Shown: positions 36,167 to 45,444, counted from the first letter of the stretch. The stretch is 64,000 nucleotides of DNA from Alistipes sp. (GCA_017621455.1 JAGATC010000008.1:1-64000); one strand, 5' to 3'. The notes: a model not told the origin generated them from the letters alone. Made by a program: numbers and translations.

Positions 36167-37198
36167 CTATTTAGGATCTACTGACTCCTCTATAGCTGTC
36201 GGTTTATACAAGGTTTGCCAATGAGTAATCATTGCAGCCATATTATCCTTGCTTGTTACATTCTTAAGAATCTCATCTGTGCTCATCAGGCACTTATGTT
36301 TTACAAGTTTATTAAAGTCATATTTGTACTTATACTCAACATTGCCATTCTTGTCGCGTATCTCTTCGCGTTTAACCAACTTCTCGTCGTTAATCATGTG
36401 GTATAGCCGCTCCCCATAATTCTGCTTGTCACTCCACTTTAATCCTAAGTTTTCGATAAACTGCTCATAGTCAGCCTTGTCGAATAGCAGCGAGTAATTA
36501 CCATTATCGAGTTTACCCATTCGCCAGAGATAGGCATCGAGTAGGTCGAATTGTTGGTAGCCATCAAGCATATTGTCATCCGTAAATATTGCCTTGCGCA
36601 CCTCGTCTAATAGACATATGTAACTATCTATTGACGTGCTCTCGGTGATTTCCTTAGCCTTAATCTCCAATTTATCACACACTTTTGGATACATCGCTAT
36701 AGCAAGACTGTCATAGATGGGAAATCCCAAAGGATATCTCTTGGGATCCTGCATAAGGGCATAGTAGGCATATTTAGACATTAGCGACATCTGCCTACCT
36801 CCCTCTTTAAGATTCTTGCGAATGCCATATTTTATTGAGAAGAGATTGTCATTATCCCTAATTTTGCCCTCTACCAACTCATAGAAATGGGTCGCTGCAT
36901 CCTCCTCTGTTCCTAAATTCTTTATCGCCTTGGCCATCTCTTCAAATGAGAAGTAGCTATATTCCGCATTTGTAGAGTATAGTGAATCGATGACAACAAG
37001 TCGTAGCATAATCGATTGAATGCCATAGTTTTGAGAGGTGGCTGTAAATATTTGATTAATCATAGCACGCTGCTGCACGTACGAGAAGTCTTGTCCCTCG
37101 AGTGATGATACTGTGCTGGCCTCATAACGCAGGGCGGGGATAATGTGCCCTCGGATTAAATTAAGTATTTCCTCTTTGTTTGGTTGTGTGCTGCTCAT
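36167..37198 (-). CDS. Unknown protein near the RT cassette
   Basis: A 343-residue soluble, mostly helical protein without signal peptide or membrane segment. I do not recognise the family. Visible landmarks are LRLVVIDSLYSTNAEYSYF (about 65-83), SLMSKYAYYALMQDPKRYPLG followed by FPIYDSLA (about 135-165), and FDLLDAYLWRMGK (about 225-237). The SKY..YAL...PIYDS pattern recurs in uncharacterised bacterial proteins. GC is visibly lower than in flanking core genes, suggesting horizontal acquisition. It has its own promoter (37269-37276) and lies 85 bases upstream of the cassette promoter on the same strand. It could be a separate accessory gene or a further partner of the RT. Confidence 0.7.
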   Translation of the reverse strand: MSSTQPNKEEILNLIRGHIIPALRYEASTVSSLEGQDFSYVQQRAMINQIFTATSQNYGIQSIMLRLVVIDSLYSTNAEYSYFSFEEMAKAIKNLGTEEDAATHFYELVEGKIRDNDNLFSIKYGIRKNLKEGGRQMSLMSKYAYYALMQDPKRYPLGFPIYDSLAIAMYPKVCDKLEIKAKEITESTSIDSYICLLDEVRKAIFTDDNMLDGYQQFDLLDAYLWRMGKLDNGNYSLLFDKADYEQFIENLGLKWSDKQNYGERLYHMINDEKLVKREEIRDKNGNVEYKYKYDFNKLVKHKCLMSTDEILKNVTSKDNMAAMITHWQTLYKPTAIEESVDPK

Positions 37199-37268
37199 AA
37201 TTGAGGCTGTAAAGGTTTTGGACTCAATAAAATTGATGGTTTGGTTGTCTTATCAGACAGATTCAATA

Positions 37269-37276
37269 CAAAGTTA
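37269..37276 (-). promoter_or_regulatory. -7 box for the 343-residue protein gene
   Basis: TAACTTTG on the minus strand, about 70 bases before the ATG at 37198. Confidence 0.6.
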
Positions 37277-37360
37277 GAAAATATTTCGTAAACGAGCAAC
37301 GTGCGAGGGAGTGTATTCTACGGTTAAATACAAGGCGCCTATCATCATTGCAGCAGATAA

Positions 37361-37390
37361 AAAAGTGTGGGTAGGCAAAAACCTACCCAC
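37361..37390 (-). terminator. Terminator, minus strand
   Basis: GTGGGTAGG (37367-37375) pairs with CCTACCCAC (37382-37390). On the minus strand the stem is followed after two or three bases by TTTTTT. It is the third hairpin terminator in a row after tRNA-Ser. Confidence 0.65.
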
Positions 37391-37412
37391 AAGATGTTAA
37401 GACACAACGCTA

Positions 37413-37513
37413 TATCAAAGGAGGGGTTTGGGGAGGATTGTAAATATGAGGGGGATTTCATCCCTCCCTTTTCGCCAGATGCAAAAAAAGAGCAGACAAA
37501 AACTGTCTGCTCT
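37413..37513. repeat. Duplicated tRNA-Ser trailer block, distal copy
   Basis: A 101-base block nearly identical to 37581-37682, offset 168-169 bases. It contains an inverted copy of the tRNA-Ser 3' end, a poly-A run and a terminator hairpin (37489-37513). Confidence 0.85.
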
Positions 37514-37580
37514 GCATCGATATACAGATAAATTTATGGACTATAGTCCGCAAGCCGATGGCTTGCAACAAGTCCCTCCT

Positions 37581-37682
37581 TATCAAAGGAGGGGTTTGGG
37601 GAGGATTGTAAATATGAGGGGGGATCTCATCCCTCCCTTTCTGCCAGATGCAAAAAAAGAGCAGACAAAAACTGTCTGCTCT
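37581..37682. repeat. Duplicated tRNA-Ser trailer block, proximal copy
   Basis: It differs from the distal copy by only a few bases and one inserted G. It ends at the tRNA-Ser terminator hairpin, six bases from the tRNA 3' end. Bases 37630-37651 are the inverse of the tRNA 3' end and CCA with one mismatch. Confidence 0.85.
37651..37682 (-). terminator. Terminator downstream of tRNA-Ser
   Basis: AGAGCAGAC (37658-37666) pairs with GTCTGCTCT (37674-37682) and T's follow on the minus strand. Confidence 0.9.
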
Positions 37683-37687
37683 ACATC

Positions 37688-37777
37688 TGGCGGAAAGGGA
37701 GGGATTCGAACCCCCGGAACAGTTGCCCGTTCACCGCATTTCGAGTGCGGCCCGTTCGACCACTCCGGCACCTTTCC
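37688..37777 (-). tRNA. tRNA-Ser (anticodon CGA)
   Basis: The minus strand starts GGAAAGGTGCCGGAGTGG and folds as a class II tRNA. The anticodon stem CCGCA/TGCGG holds the loop CTCGAAA (anticodon CGA), a long variable arm follows, and the T-loop is GTTCGAATC. The acceptor stem GGAAAGG pairs with the 3' strand, the discriminator is G and CCA is encoded. Promoter and terminator are both visible. Confidence 0.95.
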
Positions 37778-37814
37778 AGTTAAAACCATGTAGTGTGGTC
37801 GCTTTTTCAGCGTG

Positions 37815-37822
37815 CAAATATA
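37815..37822 (-). promoter_or_regulatory. -7 box for tRNA-Ser
   Basis: TATATTTG on the minus strand, 38 bases upstream of the mature 5' end. Confidence 0.7.
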
Positions 37823-38037
37823 GCAACTTTTTTCTATCGTTGTCCGCGAGAACTAATTTTTTTTGTTGCTTGTAACAAGATATTGAGCAAAAATAGCGCC
37901 AACACATAAGCCTTTATCGCTACGTATAACCCATTTGTGGCATGGTTTTCGCTCAAGTCTCTCCTCGGTTGTAGAATAAATTTCTTGCTCCGATAAAGAT
38001 TGGGGCGTTTAAGCTTTTATACAATAGAAAAATTTCC

Positions 38038-38045
38038 TATCTTTG
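38038..38045 (+). promoter_or_regulatory. -7 box for the polysaccharide cluster
   Basis: TATCTTTG, 39 bases upstream of the wecA-like ATG. It is the only clear promoter box before the long co-directional cluster to 48699. Confidence 0.7.
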
Positions 38046-38084
38046 TATTTTGTACAAAACTTTAGGGATGTAAAACATCTAAAT

Positions 38085-39242
38085 ATGCTGACAAATATCA
38101 TCGTAGCTTTGGTGGCAGCACTTGTTGCTGTGGTATGGATACACCCTCGCATAGTTAACATCGCGCTATTGAAAAATATCGTGGATAATCCTAATGCTCG
38201 CAAGTTGCAGACGACACCGGTACCTGTGCTTGGCGGCGTGGCGATCTTCTTCGGTATGGTGCTCGGAATAGCGCTCACGTGCAGAAGTGCCGATAGTGGC
38301 TCGCTTCTGCCCATCATGGCGGCGATGCTCATCATGCTCTATATCGGTACCATGGACGACATTGTTAACCTCACGGCACGCCTGCGCTTTGTTCTTGAGA
38401 TTGGCGTGGTGGTGCTTCTTATCTACATCAGTGGCATGTCTATCGACGACTTCCACGGCCTCTGGGGTGTGGGTGTTATCCCCATGTGGGTGGCAGTGCC
38501 GTTGACCATCTTCGCAACAGTGGGTATCATCAACTCCGTAAACCTCATCGATGGTGCCAATGGCCTCTCTTCGGGCTTCTGCATACTTGCAAGCATCGTC
38601 TTTGGCATATTCTTCTACATCACGGGGTGTGAGTCAATGCTGGTGCTTGGCGCAGTCAGCGTAGGTGCGCTCATCCCCTTCCTCTTCCACAACGTCTTTG
38701 GTAGCACCTCGCGAATGTTCTTGGGCGATGGTGGTGCTCTGCTTATGGGTGTGGTGATGGCCACGTTTGTAGTTAATGTTTTAGCCTCAAATGGCGCCTC
38801 GCTCGAGGCTATAGACCCCAACTTCGGAGTTGTGCCCTTTGTTTTGGCAGTGATGGCGGTGCCGGTGTTTGACACTATTCGTGTGATGATTTCGCGTATG
38901 GTTAAGGGCGTGTCGCCCTCGCATCCCGATAAGACGCACCTCCACCACCTCTTTATCGGCCACGGCTTTTCGCATGCGGGCACCACGGTATGTATCCTCA
39001 CGCTCAACGCCATGATTATCGTAGCGCAGTATCTCACATGGTATTGGGGTGGCTCTATAGAGTTGCAGCTATATGTCGTCATCGGCCTGGGTGTGGCCAC
39101 AACATGGGGCCTATTCCACGGTGTGTCATTCCTTCGCGATGACAACCCCATCAAGCGCATGATTCGTGGCTTGGGACGTGCTACACACTTTGAACGAAAG
39201 GGTATCTTCCTCATCTTGCAGAAGATGTCGGACCGTATGTAA
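38085..39242 (+). CDS. Undecaprenyl-phosphate sugar-1-phosphate transferase, WecA/TagO-like
   Basis: A 385-residue polytopic membrane enzyme of the MraY/WecA family. Landmarks are PNARKLQTTPVPVLGGVAIF, GTMDDIVNLTARLRF (Asp-rich substrate motif), SVNLIDGANGLSSG, FLGDGGALLMG and the His-containing loop HPDKTHLHHLFIGHG. It links a sugar-1-phosphate, commonly GlcNAc-1-P, to undecaprenyl phosphate and so starts polysaccharide repeat assembly. I set the start at ATG 38085 because the promoter box covers the earlier in-frame codons. It opens the cluster. Confidence 0.9.
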   Translation: MLTNIIVALVAALVAVVWIHPRIVNIALLKNIVDNPNARKLQTTPVPVLGGVAIFFGMVLGIALTCRSADSGSLLPIMAAMLIMLYIGTMDDIVNLTARLRFVLEIGVVVLLIYISGMSIDDFHGLWGVGVIPMWVAVPLTIFATVGIINSVNLIDGANGLSSGFCILASIVFGIFFYITGCESMLVLGAVSVGALIPFLFHNVFGSTSRMFLGDGGALLMGVVMATFVVNVLASNGASLEAIDPNFGVVPFVLAVMAVPVFDTIRVMISRMVKGVSPSHPDKTHLHHLFIGHGFSHAGTTVCILTLNAMIIVAQYLTWYWGGSIELQLYVVIGLGVATTWGLFHGVSFLRDDNPIKRMIRGLGRATHFERKGIFLILQKMSDRM

Positions 39243-39260
39243 CACTAATACGTTAGCGTG

Positions 39261-40310
39261 ATGAAACGAATACTTGTTACTGGAGCTGCAGGTTTTATTG
39301 GTGCCAACCTCGTCACTCGCCTTCTGAAAAAGTGCCGCGAAGCCACTATCGTGGGCCTCGATAACCTCAGTGCCTACTACGATGTGGAGCTTAAACGCTA
39401 CCGCCTCAAGCTGATAGAGCAGCAGGCGACAACCTCTGCGAATAGCTGGATGTTTGTTGAGGGTAGCATTGCAGATAGGGGGCTTGTTGATAAGCTCTTT
39501 GCCACCCACCGTTTCGATGTTGTGGTGAACCTTGCTGCGCAGGCGGGCGTCCGTCACTCCATAACAGCCCCCGACGAATACATCGAGAGTAACATCCTCG
39601 GCTTCTACAACATCCTTGAGGCGTGCCGTCATAGCTACGATGGTGGCGCCGAGGGTGTCAAGCACTTAGTATATGCCTCGTCAAGCTCGGTCTATGGTGC
39701 TAACGACAAGGTCCCCTATTCGGTCGACGATAAGGTCGATAGCCCTGTGTCGCTATATGCGGCAACCAAGCGCTCGAACGAGCTGATGGCATACGCCTAC
39801 TCGAAGCTATATAATATCCCCACTACGGGTCTCCGTTTCTTCACAGTGTATGGCCCTGCGGGGCGCCCCGACATGGCATATTTCGGCTTTACAGACAAGC
39901 TGCGTCGTGGCCAGACGATTGAGATATTCAACTATGGCAACTGCATGCGTGACTTCACCTATATCGACGACATTGTCGAGGGACTATATCGTGTTATGCA
40001 GCGTGCTCCCGAGGCCTCTGCCTCGCGAGCAGCAGCCACCATCTATAACATCGGCAACTCACAGCCGGTAAATCTCCTTAGCTTTGTGGAGGTGCTTCAA
40101 GAGGAGCTTGTGCGCGCTGGCGTACTACCCTCGGACTACGACTTTGAGCTACACCACAAGCTTGTTGCCATGCAGGCAGGCGATGTGGTTGCCACATACG
40201 CCGATACCACGGCTCTCGAGCGCGACTTCGGATTTAAGCCCCAGACCCCACTACGTGAGGGTCTGCGTCGCTTTGCCGAGTGGTATAAGGCATACTACAT
40301 AATCGACTAA
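39261..40310 (+). CDS. UDP-glucuronate 4-epimerase-like NAD-dependent epimerase
   Basis: A 349-residue short-chain dehydrogenase/reductase. The NAD motif is [10 protein letters not shown] near residue 8, followed by [12 protein letters not shown], the serine region YASSSSVYG, the catalytic YAATK, and [22 protein letters not shown] and YGP.GRPDMA are typical of the UDP-glucuronate epimerase branch that makes UDP-galacturonate. The neighbouring UDP-glucose dehydrogenase would supply UDP-glucuronate. ATG 39261 is preferred to the GTG just before it. Confidence 0.87.
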   Translation: MKRILVTGAAGFIGANLVTRLLKKCREATIVGLDNLSAYYDVELKRYRLKLIEQQATTSANSWMFVEGSIADRGLVDKLFATHRFDVVVNLAAQAGVRHSITAPDEYIESNILGFYNILEACRHSYDGGAEGVKHLVYASSSSVYGANDKVPYSVDDKVDSPVSLYAATKRSNELMAYAYSKLYNIPTTGLRFFTVYGPAGRPDMAYFGFTDKLRRGQTIEIFNYGNCMRDFTYIDDIVEGLYRVMQRAPEASASRAAATIYNIGNSQPVNLLSFVEVLQEELVRAGVLPSDYDFELHHKLVAMQAGDVVATYADTTALERDFGFKPQTPLREGLRRFAEWYKAYYIID

Positions 40311-40324
40311 AACATAGCAATAAT

Positions 40325-41626
40325 ATGAAGATAGCAGTAGCAGGAACAGGATATGTTGGTTTGAGCATAGCAACACTCCTTAGCGAGCATAACGACGTGG
40401 TTACGGTCGACATCCTCGCCGAGAAGGTCGATGCCATCAACCGTCGTAAGTCGCCCATTCAGGATGAGTATATCGAGCGCTACTTCGCCCAGAAGAGCCT
40501 GAGGCTCTCTGCCACACTCGACGCACGAGAGGCCTACCGCGATGCCCGCTTTGTGGTTATCGCCGTACCCACGAATTACGACCCCACCTGCAATCACTTC
40601 GATACGCATAACATCGAGGATGTTATCGACACGGTGCTCGAGGTTAACCCCTCGGCAACGATGGTCATTAAGTCGACCATCCCTGTGGGCTACAGCCGTA
40701 GCCTCTATGTGAAGTATGCTGCAAAGGGTGTCGAGCGTCTTAATCTGCTCTTCTCGCCCGAGTTCCTGCGCGAGAGCCATGCCTTGGAGGATAACCTCTA
40801 CCCCTCGCGTATCATCGTGGGCATACCACGTATCATCGAGGGCGCGGCATTTGAGGCTGAGAATGAGGCTATATGTCGCATTGCCGATGTAGCACATCTC
40901 GAGGCTGAGGCTAAGGTCTTCGCCTCGCTACTACAGGAGGGTGCCGTAAAGAGTGATGTCCCCGTGCTTTACATGGGTATTAAGGAGGCGGAGGCTGTGA
41001 AACTCTTTGCCAATACCTACTTAGCACTGCGCGTAAGCTATTTCAATGAGTTGGATACCTATGCAGAGATAAAGGGCCTCGACTCGCAGGCTATTATCGA
41101 GGGCGTGGGTCTCGACCCGCGTATTGGTACGCACTACAACAATCCCTCGTTTGGCTATGGTGGCTACTGCCTGCCTAAGGATACCAAGCAGCTCTTGGCC
41201 AACTACGAGGATGTGCCGCAGAATATGATGACGGCGATTGTCGAGAGCAACCGCACGCGTAAGGACTATATCGCAGACCAAGTGCTGCGCAAGGCGGGAT
41301 ACTACACCGCCTCGAGCATGTGGGATGCGACACGTGAACGTGAGGTGACGGTGGGTGTCTACCGCCTTACGATGAAGGCGGGCTCGGATAACTTCCGCCA
41401 CTCATCCATTCAGGGTGTCATGAAACGCATCAAGGCTAAGGGTGCGAAGGTTATCGTCTATGAGCCTACATTGGCCGATGGCACCATGTTCTTTGGCTCG
41501 GAGGTGGTAAACGACCTTGAGCGCTTTAAGCGTGAGAGCGACGCCATCATTGCCAACCGCTATGACGCTGCGCTTGAGGATGTCGATGCTAAGGTCTACA
41601 CCCGCGACCTCTTCCGTAGAGACTAA
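40325..41626 (+). CDS. ugd: UDP-glucose 6-dehydrogenase
   Basis: A 433-residue NAD-dependent dehydrogenase. The Rossmann motif GTGYVG lies at 7-12, [12 protein letters not shown] and STIPVGYS follow, SPEFLRES lies near 150, and the catalytic Cys sits in [13 protein letters not shown] near 281. It oxidises UDP-glucose to UDP-glucuronate in two steps. It lies 14 bases after the epimerase gene; together they predict uronic acid in the polysaccharide. UDP-GlcNAc dehydrogenases are related, but the short motifs and the partner gene favour UDP-glucose. Confidence 0.9.
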   Translation: MKIAVAGTGYVGLSIATLLSEHNDVVTVDILAEKVDAINRRKSPIQDEYIERYFAQKSLRLSATLDAREAYRDARFVVIAVPTNYDPTCNHFDTHNIEDVIDTVLEVNPSATMVIKSTIPVGYSRSLYVKYAAKGVERLNLLFSPEFLRESHALEDNLYPSRIIVGIPRIIEGAAFEAENEAICRIADVAHLEAEAKVFASLLQEGAVKSDVPVLYMGIKEAEAVKLFANTYLALRVSYFNELDTYAEIKGLDSQAIIEGVGLDPRIGTHYNNPSFGYGGYCLPKDTKQLLANYEDVPQNMMTAIVESNRTRKDYIADQVLRKAGYYTASSMWDATREREVTVGVYRLTMKAGSDNFRHSSIQGVMKRIKAKGAKVIVYEPTLADGTMFFGSEVVNDLERFKRESDAIIANRYDAALEDVDAKVYTRDLFRRD

Positions 41627-41646
41627 GATAACGTAACAACAGAGAG

Positions 41647-42948
41647 ATGTCGAGGCTGTCACAGAGAATAGGGGAGTTGACCCATAGCAGGGATGCACGC
41701 ACCGTGGCCGGCAACTTTATATGGTTGTCGCTGCTACAGGTCGCCAGCTATGTATTCCCGCTTATCACCATGCCCTACCTTGCCCGCGTTATTGGCGTGG
41801 AGGGCTTTGGTAAGATCGCCTTGGCTATGGCAGTGATGGTGTGGATACAGACCATTGCAGACTGGGGCTTCAACCTCACAGCTACGCGCGACGTGGCACA
41901 AAATAGGGACAACCCACAAAAGGTCTCCGAGATATTCTCTAATGTGCTGTGGGCGCGATGCCTGCTTATGGCGCTGGCATTTGTGGTGTTATCGCTGTTG
42001 GTGTCGATAATCCCCACGTTTCGTGAGAACTGGGATATACTCTTGATAAGCTTCCTTATCATTCCAGGTCATATACTCTTTCCCGACTGGTTCTTCCAGG
42101 CTGTCGAGAAGATGAAGTATATCACGGTGCTGAATGTCATCACCAAGCTACTATTTACCGCAGCAGTCTTCGTCTTTATTAACGACTCGGAGGACTATAT
42201 CCTGCAACCGGTGCTCTCAGCCGCGGGCTTTGCGCTTGGAGGCATCATATCGCTATATATCATCCTCGGCAGGTGGAAATATAGGCTGTATGCCCCACGG
42301 TTTAGCGAGGTAATAGGCACGATTAAAGACTCTACTGACGTTTTTATCAACAACTTGGCACCCAACCTATACAATAGCCTCTCGGTGGTGCTGTTGGGCA
42401 TCTTTAGTGGCGGAGTAGCCACGGGTATCTACGACGGCGCAAGCAAGTTTATAAACATCCTATGCAACATCCTCAATGCACTTACCCGTGCATTCTTCCC
42501 CTTCTTGGCACGCAAGAAGGAGCACTTCACCATCTATGTGAGGATAGTGCTTAGCATTGCCATTTTTACGAGTGTGCTTATGTGGGTCTTGGCGCCATGG
42601 CTTGTTCGTACGCTGCTATCGTCCGAGTTCTTGGATTCGGTTATAGTTATTAGAATATTATCTATCTCGTTGATATTCTATGTGTTGTCATCGGCCTATG
42701 GCTCATGCGACCTTATCATCAACAAGCGCGAGAGGGTGCTCCGCCAGCTCACGGTGCTATGCTCCGTGGTGGGCCTAATCATAGCCGTGCCTCTTGTCTA
42801 CTACTACTCGTATGTGGGTGTGGCACTCACGGTAACCATCTCGCGTGCGCTCTTGGGCTTGTCGAGCCGCTATATTGCACACACCGACATAAACGACCTC
42901 TATGCGCGATGGCGCCGTAAACCCATAGCACAACCTTCGAAGCAGTAA
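41647..42948 (+). CDS. Wzx-type polysaccharide flippase
   Basis: A 433-residue membrane protein with about 12 hydrophobic helices. The N-terminal NFIWLSLLQVASYVFPLITM then PYLARVIG is typical of O-antigen and capsule flippases of the MOP superfamily, which move undecaprenyl-linked repeat units across the inner membrane. It begins 20 bases after ugd and ends one base before the next gene. A second, unrelated flippase lies at 57027. Confidence 0.9.
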   Translation: MSRLSQRIGELTHSRDARTVAGNFIWLSLLQVASYVFPLITMPYLARVIGVEGFGKIALAMAVMVWIQTIADWGFNLTATRDVAQNRDNPQKVSEIFSNVLWARCLLMALAFVVLSLLVSIIPTFRENWDILLISFLIIPGHILFPDWFFQAVEKMKYITVLNVITKLLFTAAVFVFINDSEDYILQPVLSAAGFALGGIISLYIILGRWKYRLYAPRFSEVIGTIKDSTDVFINNLAPNLYNSLSVVLLGIFSGGVATGIYDGASKFINILCNILNALTRAFFPFLARKKEHFTIYVRIVLSIAIFTSVLMWVLAPWLVRTLLSSEFLDSVIVIRILSISLIFYVLSSAYGSCDLIINKRERVLRQLTVLCSVVGLIIAVPLVYYYSYVGVALTVTISRALLGLSSRYIAHTDINDLYARWRRKPIAQPSKQ

Positions 42949-42949
42949 C

Positions 42950-43864
42950 ATGGAGAAGACCTTTGCCGATAGGATAAAACTTGCCCTTCGCGAGCCTAAG
43001 CGTGTAGCCATCTACATGCTATGTTGCATTGCGCCCCTGTTACCCGATAGGCTATACCTCAAATGGCTATTTAGGCTACGTATGGGCTATAGGCTCAACC
43101 TCGACAATCCGCAAACTTTTAGTGAGAAGTTGCAGTGGCTTAAGCTCTACAACCGTAAACCAGAGTACACGCAGATGGTCGACAAGTATGAGGCAAAGAG
43201 ATATGTCGCAGGCATCATCGGCGAGGAGCATATCATCCCTACGCTTGGTGTTTGGAACACGGTCGATGACATCGACTTCGATGCGCTACCCAACCAGTTT
43301 GTGTTAAAGACGACCCACGGTGGTGGAAATATGGGCGTTGTTATTTGTCGGGATAAGTCGACATTCGACATTCCCAAAGCAAAGGCTAAGCTTAGGAGCT
43401 CTCTCAATAAGTGTATATATCGCCAATTTAGAGAGTGGCCATACAAGAGTGTTAAACGACGTATTATTGCTGAGACACTCATTGGTGATGGGCAGATTGA
43501 TGACTACAAATTTTTCTGTTTTGAGGGTGAGGTTAAGTTGTGTCAAGTAATATCGGGGCGTGAATCAATAATGTCTATAGATTTTTTTGATAAGGAATGG
43601 AGGCATCAACCATTTCATGAGCCTAAGGAATATCCATTCTCAGTCCATGAAATTACCAAACCTAAACTCTATGATAAGATGTGGGATATAGCTGATAGGC
43701 TATGCAAGGAGCATCACTTTATACGCGTTGATCTTTATGAGATTAGTGGTCGTATATACTTTGGCGAACTAACTTTTTTCCCAACAAGTGGTATGGGAGG
43801 ATTCGACCCCAAGGAGTGGGATTATAGATTTGGCGAATGGATAAAACTACCCATTAGATTATGA
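42950..43864 (+). CDS. TupA-like ATP-grasp protein of polysaccharide clusters
   Basis: A 304-residue protein. LNLDNPQTFSEKLQWLKLY (about 48-66), then VDKYEAKRYV, FVLKTTHGGGNMGVVICRD (ATP-grasp nucleotide loop) and a C-terminal RVDLYEISGRIYFGELTF match the TupA-like ATP-grasp family often labelled glycosyltransferase. In teichuronopeptide synthesis TupA joins an amino acid to a uronic acid, which fits the uronate pathway next to it; here that role is inferred. Base composition shifts to AT-rich from about 43380 to the end, suggesting recombination within the gene. It overlaps the next gene by four bases. Confidence 0.82.
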   Translation: MEKTFADRIKLALREPKRVAIYMLCCIAPLLPDRLYLKWLFRLRMGYRLNLDNPQTFSEKLQWLKLYNRKPEYTQMVDKYEAKRYVAGIIGEEHIIPTLGVWNTVDDIDFDALPNQFVLKTTHGGGNMGVVICRDKSTFDIPKAKAKLRSSLNKCIYRQFREWPYKSVKRRIIAETLIGDGQIDDYKFFCFEGEVKLCQVISGRESIMSIDFFDKEWRHQPFHEPKEYPFSVHEITKPKLYDKMWDIADRLCKEHHFIRVDLYEISGRIYFGELTFFPTSGMGGFDPKEWDYRFGEWIKLPIRL

Positions 43865-44970
43865 TAGACCTATCCACATTGCTGCAAGAGGAGGCGACTC
43901 AAAATCAGTATGTCATCAACTTTGTGATGATGAATATTGTCTTTATCGTTGCCTACTACAACAGAAATAGGAGCTATCCGGTGCAAATCACCTGGATTCT
44001 CGCTCTTATATTCTGCTTGTATGCCTTTTGGGATACCGACTACTTCTCGTTCCGCTATATCTTCCACACCGAGTTGGACGACTTCCGCGACCCGCTGTAC
44101 ACCTATATAGGTATGGTGTCGTTCGAGTCCTACACCATCTTCCGACTGCTTATCTGGGGCACGGCGCTCTATCTGTTTAAGCGTACGGTGGATCGGTTCG
44201 ACATATCCTATAACGTTGCAGCATATATATTTACGGTATTCTTCCTGCTCACGTTCTCCTATGCGCGAGTGTCGCTCGGTATGGCCATGTACTTCTACGG
44301 ACTGAGCTTCCTGTTGCGTCCCAACCAAGAGAATAGATTTTGGAGCATCGTCTGGGGCTTAGCTATGGTTGGTGCCTCCTATTTTGGCCACCGCAGCCTC
44401 TTAGCGCTGATTATGCTTACGCCGTTGGCACTCATAAAGTTGAATAAGAAGTCGTTCTTGGCCATCGTTACGTTAGGTGCCATTGTTGGCGGTCTTGCTG
44501 CGACGCTTCTCGAGGATATTGTCTCGGGAACGGTGATACTTAGCGACGACCTTGGAGCCTTCGGCGAGGCTGCAGAGCAGTATGCAAACATAGAGGTGGA
44601 GATGGAGTATAACTGGAAGTTTGCGCTGATGCGTAATCTGCGCTTCTACTCCTTCTATGTGGCTATGGCCTATATCGTGTGGAAGACAGCATTCTCGTCC
44701 GATGCGAATCGTGTATCCAACGAGATTAAGCGCTTGGCCACGGTGAGCTTAGGCATCCTTATTCTTGCCGTTAGCTTTATGGTGCTGCCGAGCTGGGGTG
44801 CCGAGATTATCGGCTATCGCTACCTCTATATGCTTGGCATTCCTGTGTGCTTGATGCTTGCCTATTTTGCTACAAACGAGATTGCTAAGCCGCGCACCAT
44901 ATTCTGGCTCCTATTGTTGGCGTTGTTATACTCCGAGGCATTCATCTTCGGTAAGATATTGAGCTTTTAG
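43861..44970 (+). CDS. EpsG-like polysaccharide polymerase (Wzy role)
   Basis: A 369-residue protein with about ten membrane helices. YVINFVMMNIVFIVAYYNRN near the start and the region FFLLTFSYARVSLGMAMYFY with FGHRSLLAL are typical of EpsG-family polymerases. Sequence conservation in Wzy-type enzymes is poor, so the call depends on topology and location between flippase and transferase genes. The start overlaps the ATP-grasp stop (ATGA). Confidence 0.75.
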   Translation: MIDLSTLLQEEATQNQYVINFVMMNIVFIVAYYNRNRSYPVQITWILALIFCLYAFWDTDYFSFRYIFHTELDDFRDPLYTYIGMVSFESYTIFRLLIWGTALYLFKRTVDRFDISYNVAAYIFTVFFLLTFSYARVSLGMAMYFYGLSFLLRPNQENRFWSIVWGLAMVGASYFGHRSLLALIMLTPLALIKLNKKSFLAIVTLGAIVGGLAATLLEDIVSGTVILSDDLGAFGEAAEQYANIEVEMEYNWKFALMRNLRFYSFYVAMAYIVWKTAFSSDANRVSNEIKRLATVSLGILILAVSFMVLPSWGAEIIGYRYLYMLGIPVCLMLAYFATNEIAKPRTIFWLLLLALLYSEAFIFGKILSF

Positions 44971-44986
44971 ACTAAACGAGTGACTT

Positions 44987-45442
44987 ATGGCAGGAATTTT
45001 CAAATATATGTCGTTTAAGCGCATCGTTCACATCTTCTTCATGTGGCTCTCGAATGTTTTGCCGCTCCGTGGACACCATCGCTACAAGTTGGTGAAGCTC
45101 GGTGGCGTAAACATCAAGGGTAGGTGCTTCATCTACAGAAATGTATACTTCGATTCTGTTGCACCCGAACTTATTACGATAGAAAAGGGTGCGACTATAA
45201 CGCAGGGCACCACCATCCTCACTCACTATCTCGACCCCAGTCAGCCTGGGCGACACTATCGCCGTGGCGAGGTGCATATTGAGGAGGATGCCTTCGTTGG
45301 CTGCAATGTCACAATATGCAACTCTGTGACCATTGGCAAGGGGAGCATCGTGGGTGCTGGCAGTGTTGTAACTAAGGATATACCACCATATCAGTGCTGG
45401 GCAGGCAACCCCGCGCACTACATTAAAGACCGCGCACACTAA
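44987..45442 (+). CDS. Hexapeptide-repeat sugar O-acyltransferase
   Basis: A 151-residue left-handed beta-helix protein. Hexapeptide units are visible from about 70 on (ITIEKGATITQGTTILTH, VHIEEDAFVGCNVTICNS, VTIGKGSIVGAGSVVTKD), ending CWAGNPAHYIKDR. Such trimeric enzymes transfer acetyl groups from acetyl-CoA to sugars. The length is close to that of capsule O-acetyltransferases. It lies 16 bases after the polymerase gene and two bases before a GT4 gene. Confidence 0.88.
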   Translation: MAGIFKYMSFKRIVHIFFMWLSNVLPLRGHHRYKLVKLGGVNIKGRCFIYRNVYFDSVAPELITIEKGATITQGTTILTHYLDPSQPGRHYRRGEVHIEEDAFVGCNVTICNSVTIGKGSIVGAGSVVTKDIPPYQCWAGNPAHYIKDRAH

Positions 45443-45444
45443 CT

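Larger units (their letters stand above)
37199..38084. other. Gene-free stretch around tRNA-Ser with repeats
   Basis: Apart from tRNA-Ser, promoters and terminators, the stretch holds two copies of a block of about 101 bases, the palindrome GGACTATAGTCC (37538-37549) and a 7-bp hairpin GCAAGCC/GGCTTGC (37550-37566). Open frames across the repeats are products of the repeats, not genes. Bases 37823-38037 show nothing I recognise. Confidence 0.6.

Noticed and set aside
37428-37793. A 121-codon plus-strand frame with an internal repeat
   Set aside because: The repeat is the duplicated tRNA trailer block and its end is antisense to tRNA-Ser.
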